NCBI GenBank assembly: GCA_903897925.1 | Contig: CAIUDG010000080.1 | Coordinates: 1 to 64,000, forward strand | Length of the DNA stretch: 64,000 nucleotides | Source: an uncultured beta proteobacterium | GTDB lineage: Bacteria; Pseudomonadota; Gammaproteobacteria; Burkholderiales; Burkholderiaceae_C | Direction of reading: 5' to 3' | Part shown: piece by piece, positions 48,601-55,207 of the stretch | How positions within the stretch are numbered: the first letter of the stretch is position 1 | Layout of the letters: each line of letters opens with the position of its first letter | Position numbers and translations under genes: made by a program | Notes under the pieces: model-generated | What the model saw: only the letters and a program-made list of their open reading frames with translations | The model's database searches: none | What the model was told of the DNA's origin: nothing

Positions 48601-51600
48601 ATGGCGGCAACTATGTGATTGACGGCGCCAATGCCGTCACTGCAGATATCACGCCCAAGGCCTTGTCGATTTCGGCCGTCACCGCCAGCAACAAGGTCTA
48701 CGACGGCAGCCTTGTCGCAACCCTCAGTGGCGGCGCCCTGAGCGGGGTGGTGTACGGTGACGTGGTAAACCTGAGCGCACTCAGCGGCAGCTTTGCCGAC
48801 AAGAATGTCGGCAACTATAAAACCGTCAGCATCAGTGGCGGCAGCCTGACCGGTGCCGATGCCGGCAACTACCAGCTCAGCAGCAGTATTCCCAGCACTG
48901 CCAGCGCCAGCATTACGCCGCTGACACTGACGGTCAGCGGGGTTACCGCGCAAGACAAGGTCTATGACCAGAGCAGCAGCGCCAGCATTAATGTCAGCGC
49001 CATCAGTTTGAATGGCGTGATCGGTAGCGACGCGGTGGTGCTCAACGCGGGCAGTGTGCAGGGCAGTTTTGCCGACAAGAATGTCGGCACGGCGAAGCCG
49101 GTGTACCTCAGCGGACTGAGTTTGTCGGGAGGTGATGCGCAAAACTACCTGGTCAGCAATGTGTCTGGTGCCAGCGCGTCGATCACGCCGAAGCCGGTGA
49201 CCTTGAGTGGCTACAGTGCGGCCGACAAAATTTACGACGGCACACTGTCCGCCACCATCACCGGCGGTACCGCCACCGGCATTTACAGCGGCGATCTGGT
49301 CAGTACCTCGGTGCTGACCGGTGTGTTTGACAGTAAAGATGTCGGCAATAACAAGACCGTTACGCTGAACGGCGTCACGCTCGGCGGTGCCGATGGTGCC
49401 AACTATGTCATCAGCAGTGCGGCACCGGTGTACGCCAGCATTGCGCCCAAGGTGCTGAGTGTCGGCAGCTTCACGGCCAGTGACAAGGTCTACGACGGAA
49501 CGGTACAGGCCAGCGTCAGCGCAGGCAGCCTGATAGGCGTGGTTGGCAGTGACAACGTTACGCTGACCAGTGTCAATGCGGTGTTTTCTGACAAAAATGT
49601 CGGCGTGGGCAAGACCGTCACCGTGAATGGCGGCAGCCTCAGCGGCAGCGATGCCGGCAACTACCTGTTGGCCGGCAGCGTCTCGGGCAGCACCACGGCG
49701 TCGATCACGCCGCTGGCCCTGAGCAGCACCGGCATCCTGGCACTGGACAAGGTCTATGACCGCACGACGGCGGCCAGCCTGGACACCTCGGCGGCATTGC
49801 TGCAGGGGGTGCTCAGTGGCGACAGCGTGCAATTGAATGTGGCCGGCGCGGTCGGCAGCTTTGGCGACCGCAATGTGGGCATTGGCAAGGCTGTGGCCGT
49901 CAGCGGTCTGTCACTGAGTGGTGGCGACGCCGGCAATTACAGCGTCAGTGATGCCTCTGGTGCCAGCGCCTCGATCACGCCAAAGGCTGTCACCATCAGC
50001 GGTGCCACAGCACAAAACAAGGTCTACGACGGCAACACCTCGGCCACGATTGTGGGCGGCGCGGTGAGTGGCGTGATCAGCGGCGATGTGGTGACCAGTT
50101 CTGCCCTGATTGGCCAGTTCGACAGCAAAAATGCCGGCCTGGGCAAGAGCGTGACCCTGTCCGGTGGCGCCCTGGGCGGCCCGGACGGCGCCAACTATGC
50201 CATCGGCGGCAGCTTCTCGCTGAGCGCCAACATCACGCCCAAGACGCTGACGGTGACTGGCGCCAGCGCACAGGACAAGGTGTATGACGGGGGCGTTTCG
50301 GTGTCCATCACCGGCGGCATCCTGTCCGGCGTGGTGCAGGGCGACAGTGTCGCTGTCAGTGGTGTGAGTGGCAGCTTTGCCGACAAAAATGTCGGTGTTG
50401 GCAAGTCGATTGTGTTCAGTGGCGGCAGCCTGAGCGGCGCCGACGCCGGCAACTATGTGCTGCCGGGCGCGGTGTCCGGCACCACCACGGCGTCGATCAC
50501 GCCGCTGGCCATTACAGCGACCGGCTTCAGCGCCCTGAACAAGGTCTATGACGACACCGTGCTGGCGACGCTGGTGGGCAGCAGCGCCACGCTCACAGGC
50601 GTGCTGGGCAGCGACAGTGTCAGCCTGGTCAGCAGCGCCGCACAGGGCAGTTTTGCCAACAAGAATGCCGGTGTCGGCAAAAGCGTCAGCATCACCGGTT
50701 TGTCGCTCAGCGGCGCCGACGCCAGCAATTACAGCGTCAGCGATGCCTCGGCGGCGACCGCGTCAATTACGCCCAAGCCGGTGACGCTGAGTTCGGTCAG
50801 TGCTTCGAACAAGGTGTACGACGGCAGCACCACGGCCAGCTTGAGCGGCGCGGTGCTCAACGGCATTTATGGCGGCGACGTGGTCAGCGTGGCGGCATTG
50901 AGCGGCAGTTTCGATACCCGCAATGTCGGCACCGGCAAGGCGGTGGCACTGGACAGTGCCCAGTTGGGCGGCGCCGACGCCGGCAACTACAGTGTTGCCA
51001 GTGCCAACGCCATGGCGGCAGACATCACGCCCAAGGCGCTCACCATTTCCGGCATCACGGCGGCCAACAAGGTCTATGACGGCGGCACGCTGGCAAGCGT
51101 CAGCACGGCAGGCGTGCTGGAAAGCGGCCTGGTCACTGGTGACGTGGTCCAGGTGGCCGCCAGCGGCCAGTTCGCCGACAAAAATGTGGCGAACGGCAAG
51201 AGCGTGACACTGAGCAGCAGCTACAGCGGCGCCGATGTTGGCAACTACAGCATCACCGACCAGGCCACCGCCAGCGCCAATGTAACGCCCAAGGCACTCA
51301 GCATTTCTGGCATCACGGCGGCCAACAAGGTTTATGACGGCGGCACGCTGGCAAGCGTCAGCACGGCTGGCGTGCTGGAAAGCGGCCTGGTCAACGGTGA
51401 CGTGGTCCAGGTGCTAGCCAGCGGCCAGTTCGCCGACAAAAATGTGGCGAACGGCAAGAGCGTGACACTGAGCAGCAGCTACAGCGGCGCTGATGTTGGA
51501 AACTACAGCATCACCGACCAAGCCACGGCCAGCGCCAATGTGACGCCCAAGGCACTGGCGATTTCCGGCATCACGGCGGCCAACAAGGTCTATGACGGCG

Positions 51601-52679
51601 GCACGCTGGCAAGCGTCAGCACGGCAGGCGTGCTGGAAAGCGGCCTGGTCAATGGTGACGTGGTCCAGGTGTCCGCCAGCGGTCAGTTTGCCGACAAAAA
51701 TGTGGCGAACGGCAAGAGCGTGGCCCTGAGCAGCAGCTATAGCGGCGCTGATGTTGGCAACTACAGCATCACCGACCAGGCCACGGCCAGCGCCAATGTG
51801 ACGCCCAAGGCACTCACCATTTCTGGCATCACGGCGGCCAACAAGGTCTATGACGCCACCACGCTGGCAAGCGTCAGCACGGCAGGCGTGCTGGAAAGCG
51901 GTTTGGTCAACGGCGATGTGGTCCATGTGGCTGCTACCGGCCAGTTCAGCGACCCGAACGCCGCCACGGGAAAAACCGTGCTTCTGAGCAGCAGCTACAG
52001 CGGCGCCGATGCCGGCAACTACAGCATCACCAGCCAGGCGACGACCAGCGCCAATGTGACGCCTCGCACCCTCACCATCGCCGCTGGCACGGTGGTGGTG
52101 CCGGCCGACAAGCTGGCGAGCGCCACGGTCGATGTGGCGGTGGTGGCGGGCGCGCTGGTCGGCAGCGATCAGCTCGCTGCGCTGGTGGCGCCAGCGCTGG
52201 ACCAGAATGCCCTGGCCGGTGCGGTGCAGCCGCTGGTGCCGCCGGACCCGGTATTCACGCAGGGCCTGGCCAGCAACTACAACGTGGTCAAGGTCAATGG
52301 CTACCAGATTGTGTTGCCGAGCCAGGCGGCTGCGCTGAACAGCAGCAGCGGCAGCGGCAGCACGCCCAATGTGTTCTATCTGCAGTTGAACCAGGGTGAA
52401 ATCGATTCTGCGACACAAACGCTGGACCAGCTGCACAGTACCTTGCCGCGCACACAAACCGCGCCGCTGCCGGTGGAGGACAGCCTGGCACCGGGTAGCA
52501 GCCCGGCGCGCACCTGGAGCACCGATGCGCTGACGCGCCAGGCCGCGCAATACCTGCAGGAAATCAAGGAAAGCACGCCGGCCGTGCTGCAAAATCTGCG
52601 CAGCCAGCCCTTGTTGTTGTGGGATGCACAACCCGCCGGTTCCGGTGTTGATCTCAGCGATAACGGCACCAGCCATTGA
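36669..52679 (+). CDS. Giant TpsA exoprotein / filamentous adhesin with GLUG, MBG and YDG repeats
   Basis: A 5336-residue secreted protein in one uninterrupted frame, preceded by AGGAGAG. Layout: long signal region cut near residue 58 (PQARA); TPS/haemagglutination-activity domain to about 330 (NALPSGG, SFNIGANATVNFLQP, NPNGVLF); a beta-helix stretch; GLUG-type repeats (GGLVGYN.GSI..SYASG.V) from about 590 to 2505, interrupted by four related ~110-residue inserts ending in PGYYIPVF; one MBG-like domain (about 2505-2585); 29 YDG repeats (KVYDG ... F.DKNVG ... A.NY ... ITPK) from about 2588 to 5132; and a 204-residue unique C-terminus. I saw no cysteine after the signal region. It is expected to be exported by the upstream TpsB and to form a long surface fibre for adhesion or biofilm. 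Confidence 0.93.
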   Translation: MADIDSGCARLAQAVSGVLRLSGRCKLRWSLRPRRRISALLLVLLAGYIPAFLPQARALDLNALPSGGTVKVGTAAISQSGNQLTVQQGSKQLGIDWQSFNIGANATVNFLQPGASSIALNRIVGNDPSQIFGHLTANGQVFLSNPNGVLFAPGAKADVGGLVASTLDLSQSDFASGNYRFNSTGSGASVLNQGSLHAASGGYIALFGSNVANQGQIDAPTGSVLLASGSAVTVGIDPNGLFSAVVTPATAAAWVSNSGSISADGGSVRLDAQAAQGIAESLVNNSGIIRAQSIENRNGDIYLTGAQTVDNTGTLDVSASGQGTGGSIVLKADMQSGTANVGGTLLARGGALGGDGGSVETSGAHAHMAADLQVDATAPKGKTGQWLIDPNDYVIAASGGDITGAVLGANLLTANVTLDSSNGTVVTSTGHGDISVNDNVSWLGANTLTLNAYRNINVNASISNSAGAQLVLRSDDSGSGSGSVVFGASGAVNMGSSGRADLYYNPVSYSAPSNFSANLGASSNWTAWMLVNDVGVASGGTHGLQAINTNLAGSYALGKDIDASGSAAWNSGAGFAPIGSSGSPFTGKLDGLGHSISGLSISRSSTSNVGLFSDLNGSSAVLENLNLSGGSVLGYSNVGALLGYLNLGSVVNVSSALAVTGSSSVGGLVGQNSGAISNSSSSGAVTGSNAASSIGGLVGYNTGSISQSYASGVVNGGSNSYYLGGLAGYSGYGAISASYATGAVTGAGSSSYIGGLVGYAYSGSVANSYASNAVVGASSVASVFGVNYGVTISNVYSNIDHSSVNGQTVYDANAFDSAQIQEKIQNAGVLNIANYASLAYDASSGAYVISNLQGMKDLLGFVGNAQYKFALGASVDLASVPGYYIPSFSAQSFDGRGNTINHLNVALAGSDNIGFIGVLASGSTLSNLVLSNVSVSGRNDVGAAVGNVTAASSASTVLSNVSVTGTGSITAAGQYAGGLVGQLNSYAGISGSSAVANVSGNYYVGGLAGYSSSSTITGSSASGNVSGISYVGGLLGVAYSGTVSNSYATGAVTGSGNALGGLMGYSSSSTLSHVYATGAVTGSGTSVQVGGLVGESYYGSISNAWSSGAVIGNSNVGPVVGYVYGTTLSNIIYDLDNSKVNGNAVYGPYGLEHAQLLEMVSSGTLNIQNYSSLVYDAASQSYVISSVQGLKDLLGFAGSSYSFSLGADLDLSGMAGFYVPSFTAHSFDGKGHSISNLSLSPSLNPGSGNDLALFGVLGSNSSVRNLSLLNVNVSGSSYVGALVGEVLAPSSATSVISNITLSGSVTGSGNYIGGAVGSMDGAAGMDHVVSSVSVAGGSYYLGGLIGYNASGTLTASSASGTVSGSASYMGGLVGYNSGGTVSASNASGAVTGANYSQYLGGLVGYGYGPLSNVSASGNVSAGNYASYLGGLLGGGGGSVSTAYATGTVSAGSAANYLGGLIGNQSGYSSTVTSAYATGAVSGAANSSYLGGLIGYNSAPLVSVYATGVVNGSSTGNYVGGLVGSNSGSVSNSYASGAVTGLGNTAALFGSNTATAISNVFYDIDSSTVNGNPVVGPYGIYDNEFQDWSSHGLVLNIANYASTLPYDSASGSYGISSIQGLKDVLGFAGVSAYSFKLTAATLDLSTLPGYYIPVFSAHSFDGNGNTIANLNVNQPNVSNLGFIGTLGAASTLQNLNLSNVSIVGASVLGGAVGNALSPSGTVTMFSHVTVSGSVVGSGSDIGGLLGYNNGAGAISQSSANVNVQGTNDVGGLVGLNYYGAIANSFAVGAVSANTASNTTQAYFGGLVGQSYGALSNVYATGAVTVATAASSGVTANYVGGLAGYSSGTLSSVYATGAVSAGTGSGNSANDIGGLVGQSNSSVSNSYASGNVAVGATGSYAAGLLGYNSGAVSNAHASGAVSGSGSFAYLGGLIGYNYGNLSGVYATGSVTSSGGNGSYVGGLAGSNSGSVTNSYASGAVSGASYTAALFGANSSTSISNVYYDIDTSTVNAASLVGPYGIYDGQFQDWISHSLSLNISNYAASLPYNSSLGAYAISGLQGMKDLLGFAGVSQYSFALTQSLDLSALPGYYIPVFTAHQFNGGGNTLSHLNLNQPNTNNLGFIGTLGANSLLSNLTLSNASVSGGANLGVAVGNVLAPSGAAVMLSNVSVSGAVLGSGNDVGGVVGQVNGAAGMTAVSSSATVQGAAYVGGLAGSVGNGAISNSFASGSVTGGASGNYIGGLLGNAASATLTADYASGSVSAGSSAYYVGGLLGYGSYTALNNVYATGAVTALGSSSDVGGLAGYLYSGSVANSHAAGTVNAGSSGNSVGGLIGQSSYTPVTGSYALGAVTGNYYVGGLLGDSSSSIAGSFAMGAATGYYYVGGLVGTQQSYAVSNSYASGAAAASGAYAGGLIGYASYAPLSAVYSTGAVTAGSGRGGLVGYFSGSASITASYWDTSASGTATSAAGTGLTTAQMKAQANFSGWDFASTWMLYEGNTYPMLQAFLKPLTVSAGTFSKSYDQQVYAGALTTLVYSDPTALGQLQGTLQISSAAPTAVNAGSYAITPSGLWSNSQFGYNISYLPGSLTITPLSVTVSGLTAADKVYDGSRTATINGGVLDTSNVLAGDVVSVLGMLGTFSDKNVGNGKTVSVAIGTQLGGAAGVNYVVSNASSMSASITPKALSVTAVSVSNKVYDGSIAATLSGGALQGVVNGDSVSLSGLTGNFSDKNVGSAKTVTIAGGVLAGSDSSNYQISSIFSGTLSADITPRAITSSGITALDKVYDQTTSASLSLANAVLHGQVQGDAVGLDASTLTGTFADKNVGSAKLVSVSGVSLSGSDAANYTITDLSNVTASITPKAVSISAAVAYDRVYNGNRIAAISGAVANGVISGDSINTASLVGQFDSKDVGSGKSVSILPGSTLAGTDGANYVVTSANAMTASVTPFVLHVTSAGVASKVYDGTTLASVTGGQLLGVLGTDAVSLTSLSGHFVDKNVGTAKTVNLSGGALVGADAGDYQLASSIALTGSADITPRALVVSGISAQDKVYDRSTNATLNTSGWVLSGLVPGDAVSMDPGSASGSFANKNVGQNKTVTISGLLLSGSDALNYTVSDPGGALASITPAPVSLSGYSANSKVYDGSRSATASGGSASGVIQGDSVSTSVVAGLFDSKSAGSGKTVSVLGSALAGADGGNYVVVSSNALTADITPRVLVTSTITAQDKVYDGTTLASLSGGNLSNVVYGDDVSLTAISGTFADKNVGLAKVVTISGGALVGSDSGNYVLPAQLSGSTTASIVARQINSTGITAQSKVYDQLTSAQINTTGATLNGVLGADSVTLDLSAAVGNFADKNVGSGKLVSISGMALLGAGAGNYLLVDASNATAAITPVSVSLSGFSAASKIYDGTRNAVVSGGTIQGVLLGDSVSNSLNGLFDSRNVGLGKSVTVLGASLGGSDGGNYVVASANPLSADISPKTLSVSTITVNSKVYDGSVQASISGGLLSGVLGSDNVALTAVSASFADKNVGNAKVVSLSGGALTGADAGNYQLAGPVASSALANITPLAITVSGITAADMQYNGSRVASIDTAGVVLSGVIGADNVALNLQAVSGSFADKNVGVAKPVTVSGLSLLGSDALDYSVSDASQATASISPRGVTLSGYSASSKVYDGSRSALVSGGSLLGVLQGDSVASTITGQFDSKNVGTGKTVTVLGSALGGSDGGNYVITSANPLSADITPKSLTVSSVSIANKVYDGTLAATLSGGILSGVVQGDSVDLSALTASFADKNVGQGKLVNISGGALGGADVSNYVLVGSLPSTALANITPLALSASGITAQDKTYDRSTSATLVSAGAALSGVIGGDSVVLDLSAMQGSFANKNVGVAKPVTITGLALSGTDAGNYSVSDPGGASATISPLGVTITGASAASKVYDGSRAAAISGAVVSGVLPGDVVTTAALSGLFSDKNVGTGKTVSLSGLALLGADGGNYVIDGANAVTADITPKALSISAVTASNKVYDGSLVATLSGGALSGVVYGDVVNLSALSGSFADKNVGNYKTVSISGGSLTGADAGNYQLSSSIPSTASASITPLTLTVSGVTAQDKVYDQSSSASINVSAISLNGVIGSDAVVLNAGSVQGSFADKNVGTAKPVYLSGLSLSGGDAQNYLVSNVSGASASITPKPVTLSGYSAADKIYDGTLSATITGGTATGIYSGDLVSTSVLTGVFDSKDVGNNKTVTLNGVTLGGADGANYVISSAAPVYASIAPKVLSVGSFTASDKVYDGTVQASVSAGSLIGVVGSDNVTLTSVNAVFSDKNVGVGKTVTVNGGSLSGSDAGNYLLAGSVSGSTTASITPLALSSTGILALDKVYDRTTAASLDTSAALLQGVLSGDSVQLNVAGAVGSFGDRNVGIGKAVAVSGLSLSGGDAGNYSVSDASGASASITPKAVTISGATAQNKVYDGNTSATIVGGAVSGVISGDVVTSSALIGQFDSKNAGLGKSVTLSGGALGGPDGANYAIGGSFSLSANITPKTLTVTGASAQDKVYDGGVSVSITGGILSGVVQGDSVAVSGVSGSFADKNVGVGKSIVFSGGSLSGADAGNYVLPGAVSGTTTASITPLAITATGFSALNKVYDDTVLATLVGSSATLTGVLGSDSVSLVSSAAQGSFANKNAGVGKSVSITGLSLSGADASNYSVSDASAATASITPKPVTLSSVSASNKVYDGSTTASLSGAVLNGIYGGDVVSVAALSGSFDTRNVGTGKAVALDSAQLGGADAGNYSVASANAMAADITPKALTISGITAANKVYDGGTLASVSTAGVLESGLVTGDVVQVAASGQFADKNVANGKSVTLSSSYSGADVGNYSITDQATASANVTPKALSISGITAANKVYDGGTLASVSTAGVLESGLVNGDVVQVLASGQFADKNVANGKSVTLSSSYSGADVGNYSITDQATASANVTPKALAISGITAANKVYDGGTLASVSTAGVLESGLVNGDVVQVSASGQFADKNVANGKSVALSSSYSGADVGNYSITDQATASANVTPKALTISGITAANKVYDATTLASVSTAGVLESGLVNGDVVHVAATGQFSDPNAATGKTVLLSSSYSGADAGNYSITSQATTSANVTPRTLTIAAGTVVVPADKLASATVDVAVVAGALVGSDQLAALVAPALDQNALAGAVQPLVPPDPVFTQGLASNYNVVKVNGYQIVLPSQAAALNSSSGSGSTPNVFYLQLNQGEIDSATQTLDQLHSTLPRTQTAPLPVEDSLAPGSSPARTWSTDALTRQAAQYLQEIKESTPAVLQNLRSQPLLLWDAQPAGSGVDLSDNGTSH
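38440..44180 (+). repeat. GLUG repeat region of the giant adhesin
   Basis: Dozens of short units of the form GGLVGY..G.(V/I)S.SYASG.V, arranged in blocks. Four related non-GLUG inserts (starting near 39050, 40056, 41341 and 42661; spacing about 1.0-1.3 kb) share NVYYDIDxSxVNG, QGxKDLLGFAG, LPGYYIP and NLGFIGxL. The region is therefore itself a higher-order repeat. Confidence 0.85.
44700..51032 (+). repeat. Eight tandem ~792-bp super-repeats of three YDG domains each
   Basis: YDG units 2 to 25 alternate strictly as types A, B, C. A carries KVYDGS..A..SGG.L.GV and A.NYQL; B carries KVYD(Q/R).T.A, a two-residue-longer loop and VSDxS; C carries SKVYDGSR, FDSKNVG and DGxNYVV. The A-unit KVYDG codons lie at 44736, 45531, 46323, 47112, 47901, 48693, 49485, 50277 and then 51069, so each trimer is 789-795 bp. 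Confidence 0.9.
51033..52064 (+). repeat. Four tandem 258-bp YDG repeats
   Basis: Units start at 51033, 51291, 51549 and 51807, each exactly 258 bp (86 residues). The first three are almost identical at the DNA level (AANKVYDGGTLASVSTAGVL); the fourth has diverged in its second half (QFSDPNAATGKTV). They form the end of the YDG array. Confidence 0.93.
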
Positions 52680-52696
52680 TAAGCGATTGGGCCACC

Positions 52697-54043
52697 ATGC
52701 ATAAAACTTCCCCACGTATCCGTGCACTGCCGCTGGTGCTGCTGCTCGGTTGGCTGCTGCCGGTCGGTGCCGCCCTGGCACAAAGCGGCGCCGCGCCAAG
52801 TGCCCTGGAGCAACTGCAACGCGAGGTCAGCGACGGCCAGTACGCCGCCGCCTATGCGCTGGCCAAATCCATGCCGGACGCCCTCGGAGACGCGCATTTT
52901 GACTTTTTGTTTGGTGTCGCAGCGATCAACCTGGGCCGCAGCGCCGAGGCGGTGCTGGCGCTGGAGCGCCATCTGGCGCAGGTGCCGGGCAACGACCGGG
53001 CCCGGCTGGAACTGGCGCGCGGCTATTTTGAGCTTGGCGACTATGTGCGGGCGCGCCAGGAGTTTGAGTTTGTGCTGCGCTACAACCCGCCGGCCGAGGT
53101 GCGCGCCAATATCCAGCACTACCTGGACTCGATGCAGACCCGCGAAACCCTGGCCAACCGGGCCAATGCGCGGATGTACCTGGAACTAGGCTACGGCGCC
53201 GATAGCAATGCCAATGTCGGCACCTACAACGACAGCATCAACACGCCCAGCGCTTCCGGCACCCTGGTTGATCCGACGTCGCGCGCGATGGCGTCCAACT
53301 ACAACTGGCTGGCCGGCGGCGCCAAATGGGTGCGCCAGGTGAGTGCGCCGTTTGCCGTGTTTGGCGGCTTTGACCTGGACAACAAACTGAACCAGGACGC
53401 ACCGCAATTCAATGTGGCGGATCTGTCGGCATACAGCGGCTTCTCGCTGATGTCGGGCGAAATGCTGTACCGCCTGACCATGGCCGATAGCGTCATGCTG
53501 GTGAATGACATCCATTACCGCAGCAGCCCCTCGGCCAGCGCCGAACTGCAGTACGCCGTGGGCGATGGCCTGCGCCTGAACGGCAGTTTGCAGTACGCCG
53601 AGGAATCGTACAGCCCGGACAACGACTTCCGCGATGCGACCATGGAGACCCTGGGCATCGGCCTCCAGCAGTCCTGGAATGTGGCCTGGCGTCCCAGCGT
53701 CGGGCTGCAAGTCAGTGATGCGCGCGAAGACAATTTGAACAAGCGCCCGGACCTGTCGCGCGAGATCGCCAGCTGGCGTATCAGCGCCAGTGTGAGTCCG
53801 AGCGACCGGCTGGGCATTTACCTGGCCTACGCGCAACAGCACAGCGGCTACCAGGCCGCCGACCTGGTGTTTCTGACGGTGCGCAACGACGACCTGCAGA
53901 CGCTGGATCTGGTGCTGAGTTATGCGCTCAACCACGACTGGGTGCTGCGCGCCGACTGGCAGGCGTCGGAGAACCAGTCCAACCAGGGGCTCTATGCCTA
54001 CCGGCGCTCGCTCGGTGCCATCAAACTGCGCTACGCCTTTTAA
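52697..54043 (+). CDS. Slam-like TPR and outer membrane beta-barrel protein
   Basis: The ATG at 52697 gives 448 residues, 17 bp after the giant gene. Signal peptide to about residue 29 (GAALAQS). TPR-type helices at about 35-145 (AINLGRSAEAVLALERHL, ELARGYFELGDYVRARQEFE, VRANIQHYLDSM), then LELGYGADSNANVGTYNDS, the transition typical of the Slam/DUF560 barrel, and a C-terminal barrel of about 14 strands ending in LRYAF with a terminal Phe. Slam proteins move lipoproteins and some soluble proteins to the cell surface. The family call rests on architecture and short motifs. Confidence 0.7.
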   Translation: MHKTSPRIRALPLVLLLGWLLPVGAALAQSGAAPSALEQLQREVSDGQYAAAYALAKSMPDALGDAHFDFLFGVAAINLGRSAEAVLALERHLAQVPGNDRARLELARGYFELGDYVRARQEFEFVLRYNPPAEVRANIQHYLDSMQTRETLANRANARMYLELGYGADSNANVGTYNDSINTPSASGTLVDPTSRAMASNYNWLAGGAKWVRQVSAPFAVFGGFDLDNKLNQDAPQFNVADLSAYSGFSLMSGEMLYRLTMADSVMLVNDIHYRSSPSASAELQYAVGDGLRLNGSLQYAEESYSPDNDFRDATMETLGIGLQQSWNVAWRPSVGLQVSDAREDNLNKRPDLSREIASWRISASVSPSDRLGIYLAYAQQHSGYQAADLVFLTVRNDDLQTLDLVLSYALNHDWVLRADWQASENQSNQGLYAYRRSLGAIKLRYAF

Positions 54044-54058
54044 GACCCGGGAACTTCT

Positions 54059-55207
54059 ATGCGATCACTTCTGTTGTTGCTTTCCCTTCTGCCGCTGTGG
54101 GCCGCGGCGCTGCCGGCGCATGTGATTTCGGCCAGCGGTTTGCCGCAGCGCGGCGACGCTGCCGAAGTGCTGCGCGCCGGCGACACGCTGTTGCAGGCCG
54201 AGCGTTTGCGCACACCCGCTGACGCCAGTCTGCAGCTGCGCATGGACGATGGCGCCACTTTGTCGCTGGGCGCGCACAGCGACGTGCAGCTGGATGCCAG
54301 CGCACATGCGCTGGACTTGCACAGCGGGCAACTGGCCTTGTGGTCCGAAGGCAAGCCCTGGCAGGTGACGTTTGGCAAGATCAGCATGCACGGCAAGGGC
54401 TTCTTGCGCTTGCGCGTGTGTGCCGAGGGCTGCAGCGAGCGCCCCGGCCTGTATGGCAAGGTGGACGGCGGCGAGTTGGTGGTGGAATATTTGGGCGGAC
54501 GTTCGCTGTTGAACGGGCGGCTGTTCCGCATTGCGCCCGAAGGGGGCCGGCCAGAGCTGCTGGCGCGTGACACCGGCGTGCTGGACAGCGCTGCCGACTT
54601 TGCAGCGGCGCTGGTGGCGAAAGAGCGCGACGCCGCGCAACTGCAGCAGGCGCTGGAAGATTTTCGCGAGGAACGGCTGGAGCTGGCGCGGCGCTCGCTG
54701 ACCCATTTGCAGCACCGCAGTCCGGGCGAGGTGGTTATCAACTATTACCTTGGGCTGATCGCGCTGCAGCAGCAGCGCAACCAGGATGCCCTGCAGTTGT
54801 TGCAGCAATATGCCCGCGAGGACGCGCAAGGCGCGCGCGAACATGGCATCGGCAAGTTGCTGACGCTGCTGACCTCCGCCGAGCTGCAGCGGGAAGTGCA
54901 AACCGCGGTGGCGCAGGAAAAAGACCTCTCCAGCCTGCCGCCGGAACCGGGTAGCATTGCGGTGCAGGCTTTTAGCAACCGCAGCTCGCCAGAGGCGGCA
55001 ATCCTTGCCAAGGGCATCGCCGCAATGGTGATTTCCGACCTTTCCAAGGTGCCGGGCCTGAAGGTGCTGGAGCGTGAGAAAGTGCAAAAAATCAGCGACG
55101 AGTTGCACTTGAATACGAGCGGCCTGGTGGATTCGGACTCGGCGCTGCGGGTCGGGCGGCTGATGCGTGCCGAGCGTGTGGTGATTGGCAATATCGGGGT
55201 GGAATGA
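54059..55207 (+). CDS. Secreted FecR-domain protein with truncated CsgG-like C-terminus
   Basis: 382 residues with a signal peptide (cut near residue 20). A FecR-like beta domain lies at about 20-165 (LRTPADASLQLRMDDGATLSLG, ...GRLFRIAPEGG), followed by a helical TPR-like segment at about 175-285. The C-terminal ~95 residues resemble the first half of CsgG/FlgO-type domains: SIAVQAFSNRS, LKVLEREKVQKISDEL, ALRVGRLMRAERVVIGNIG. The protein then stops exactly where CsgG domains continue, and the next gene supplies a matching continuation. It starts 15 bp after the Slam-like gene and overlaps the next start by 4 bp. Confidence 0.72.
   Translation: MRSLLLLLSLLPLWAAALPAHVISASGLPQRGDAAEVLRAGDTLLQAERLRTPADASLQLRMDDGATLSLGAHSDVQLDASAHALDLHSGQLALWSEGKPWQVTFGKISMHGKGFLRLRVCAEGCSERPGLYGKVDGGELVVEYLGGRSLLNGRLFRIAPEGGRPELLARDTGVLDSAADFAAALVAKERDAAQLQQALEDFREERLELARRSLTHLQHRSPGEVVINYYLGLIALQQQRNQDALQLLQQYAREDAQGAREHGIGKLLTLLTSAELQREVQTAVAQEKDLSSLPPEPGSIAVQAFSNRSSPEAAILAKGIAAMVISDLSKVPGLKVLEREKVQKISDELHLNTSGLVDSDSALRVGRLMRAERVVIGNIGVE

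Noticed and set aside
43749-49832. A 2027-codon open frame on the minus strand inside the giant adhesin gene
   Set aside because: It is antisense to the YDG/GLUG repeats. The regular GC-rich codon pattern of the repeats keeps the opposite frame free of stops; its product is low-complexity (AADRH-type repeats) with no ribosome binding site.
51033-52064. CRISPR-like tandem repeat
   Set aside because: Repeats are 258 bp, contiguous and in frame with the adhesin coding sequence; there are no spacers and no cas genes.
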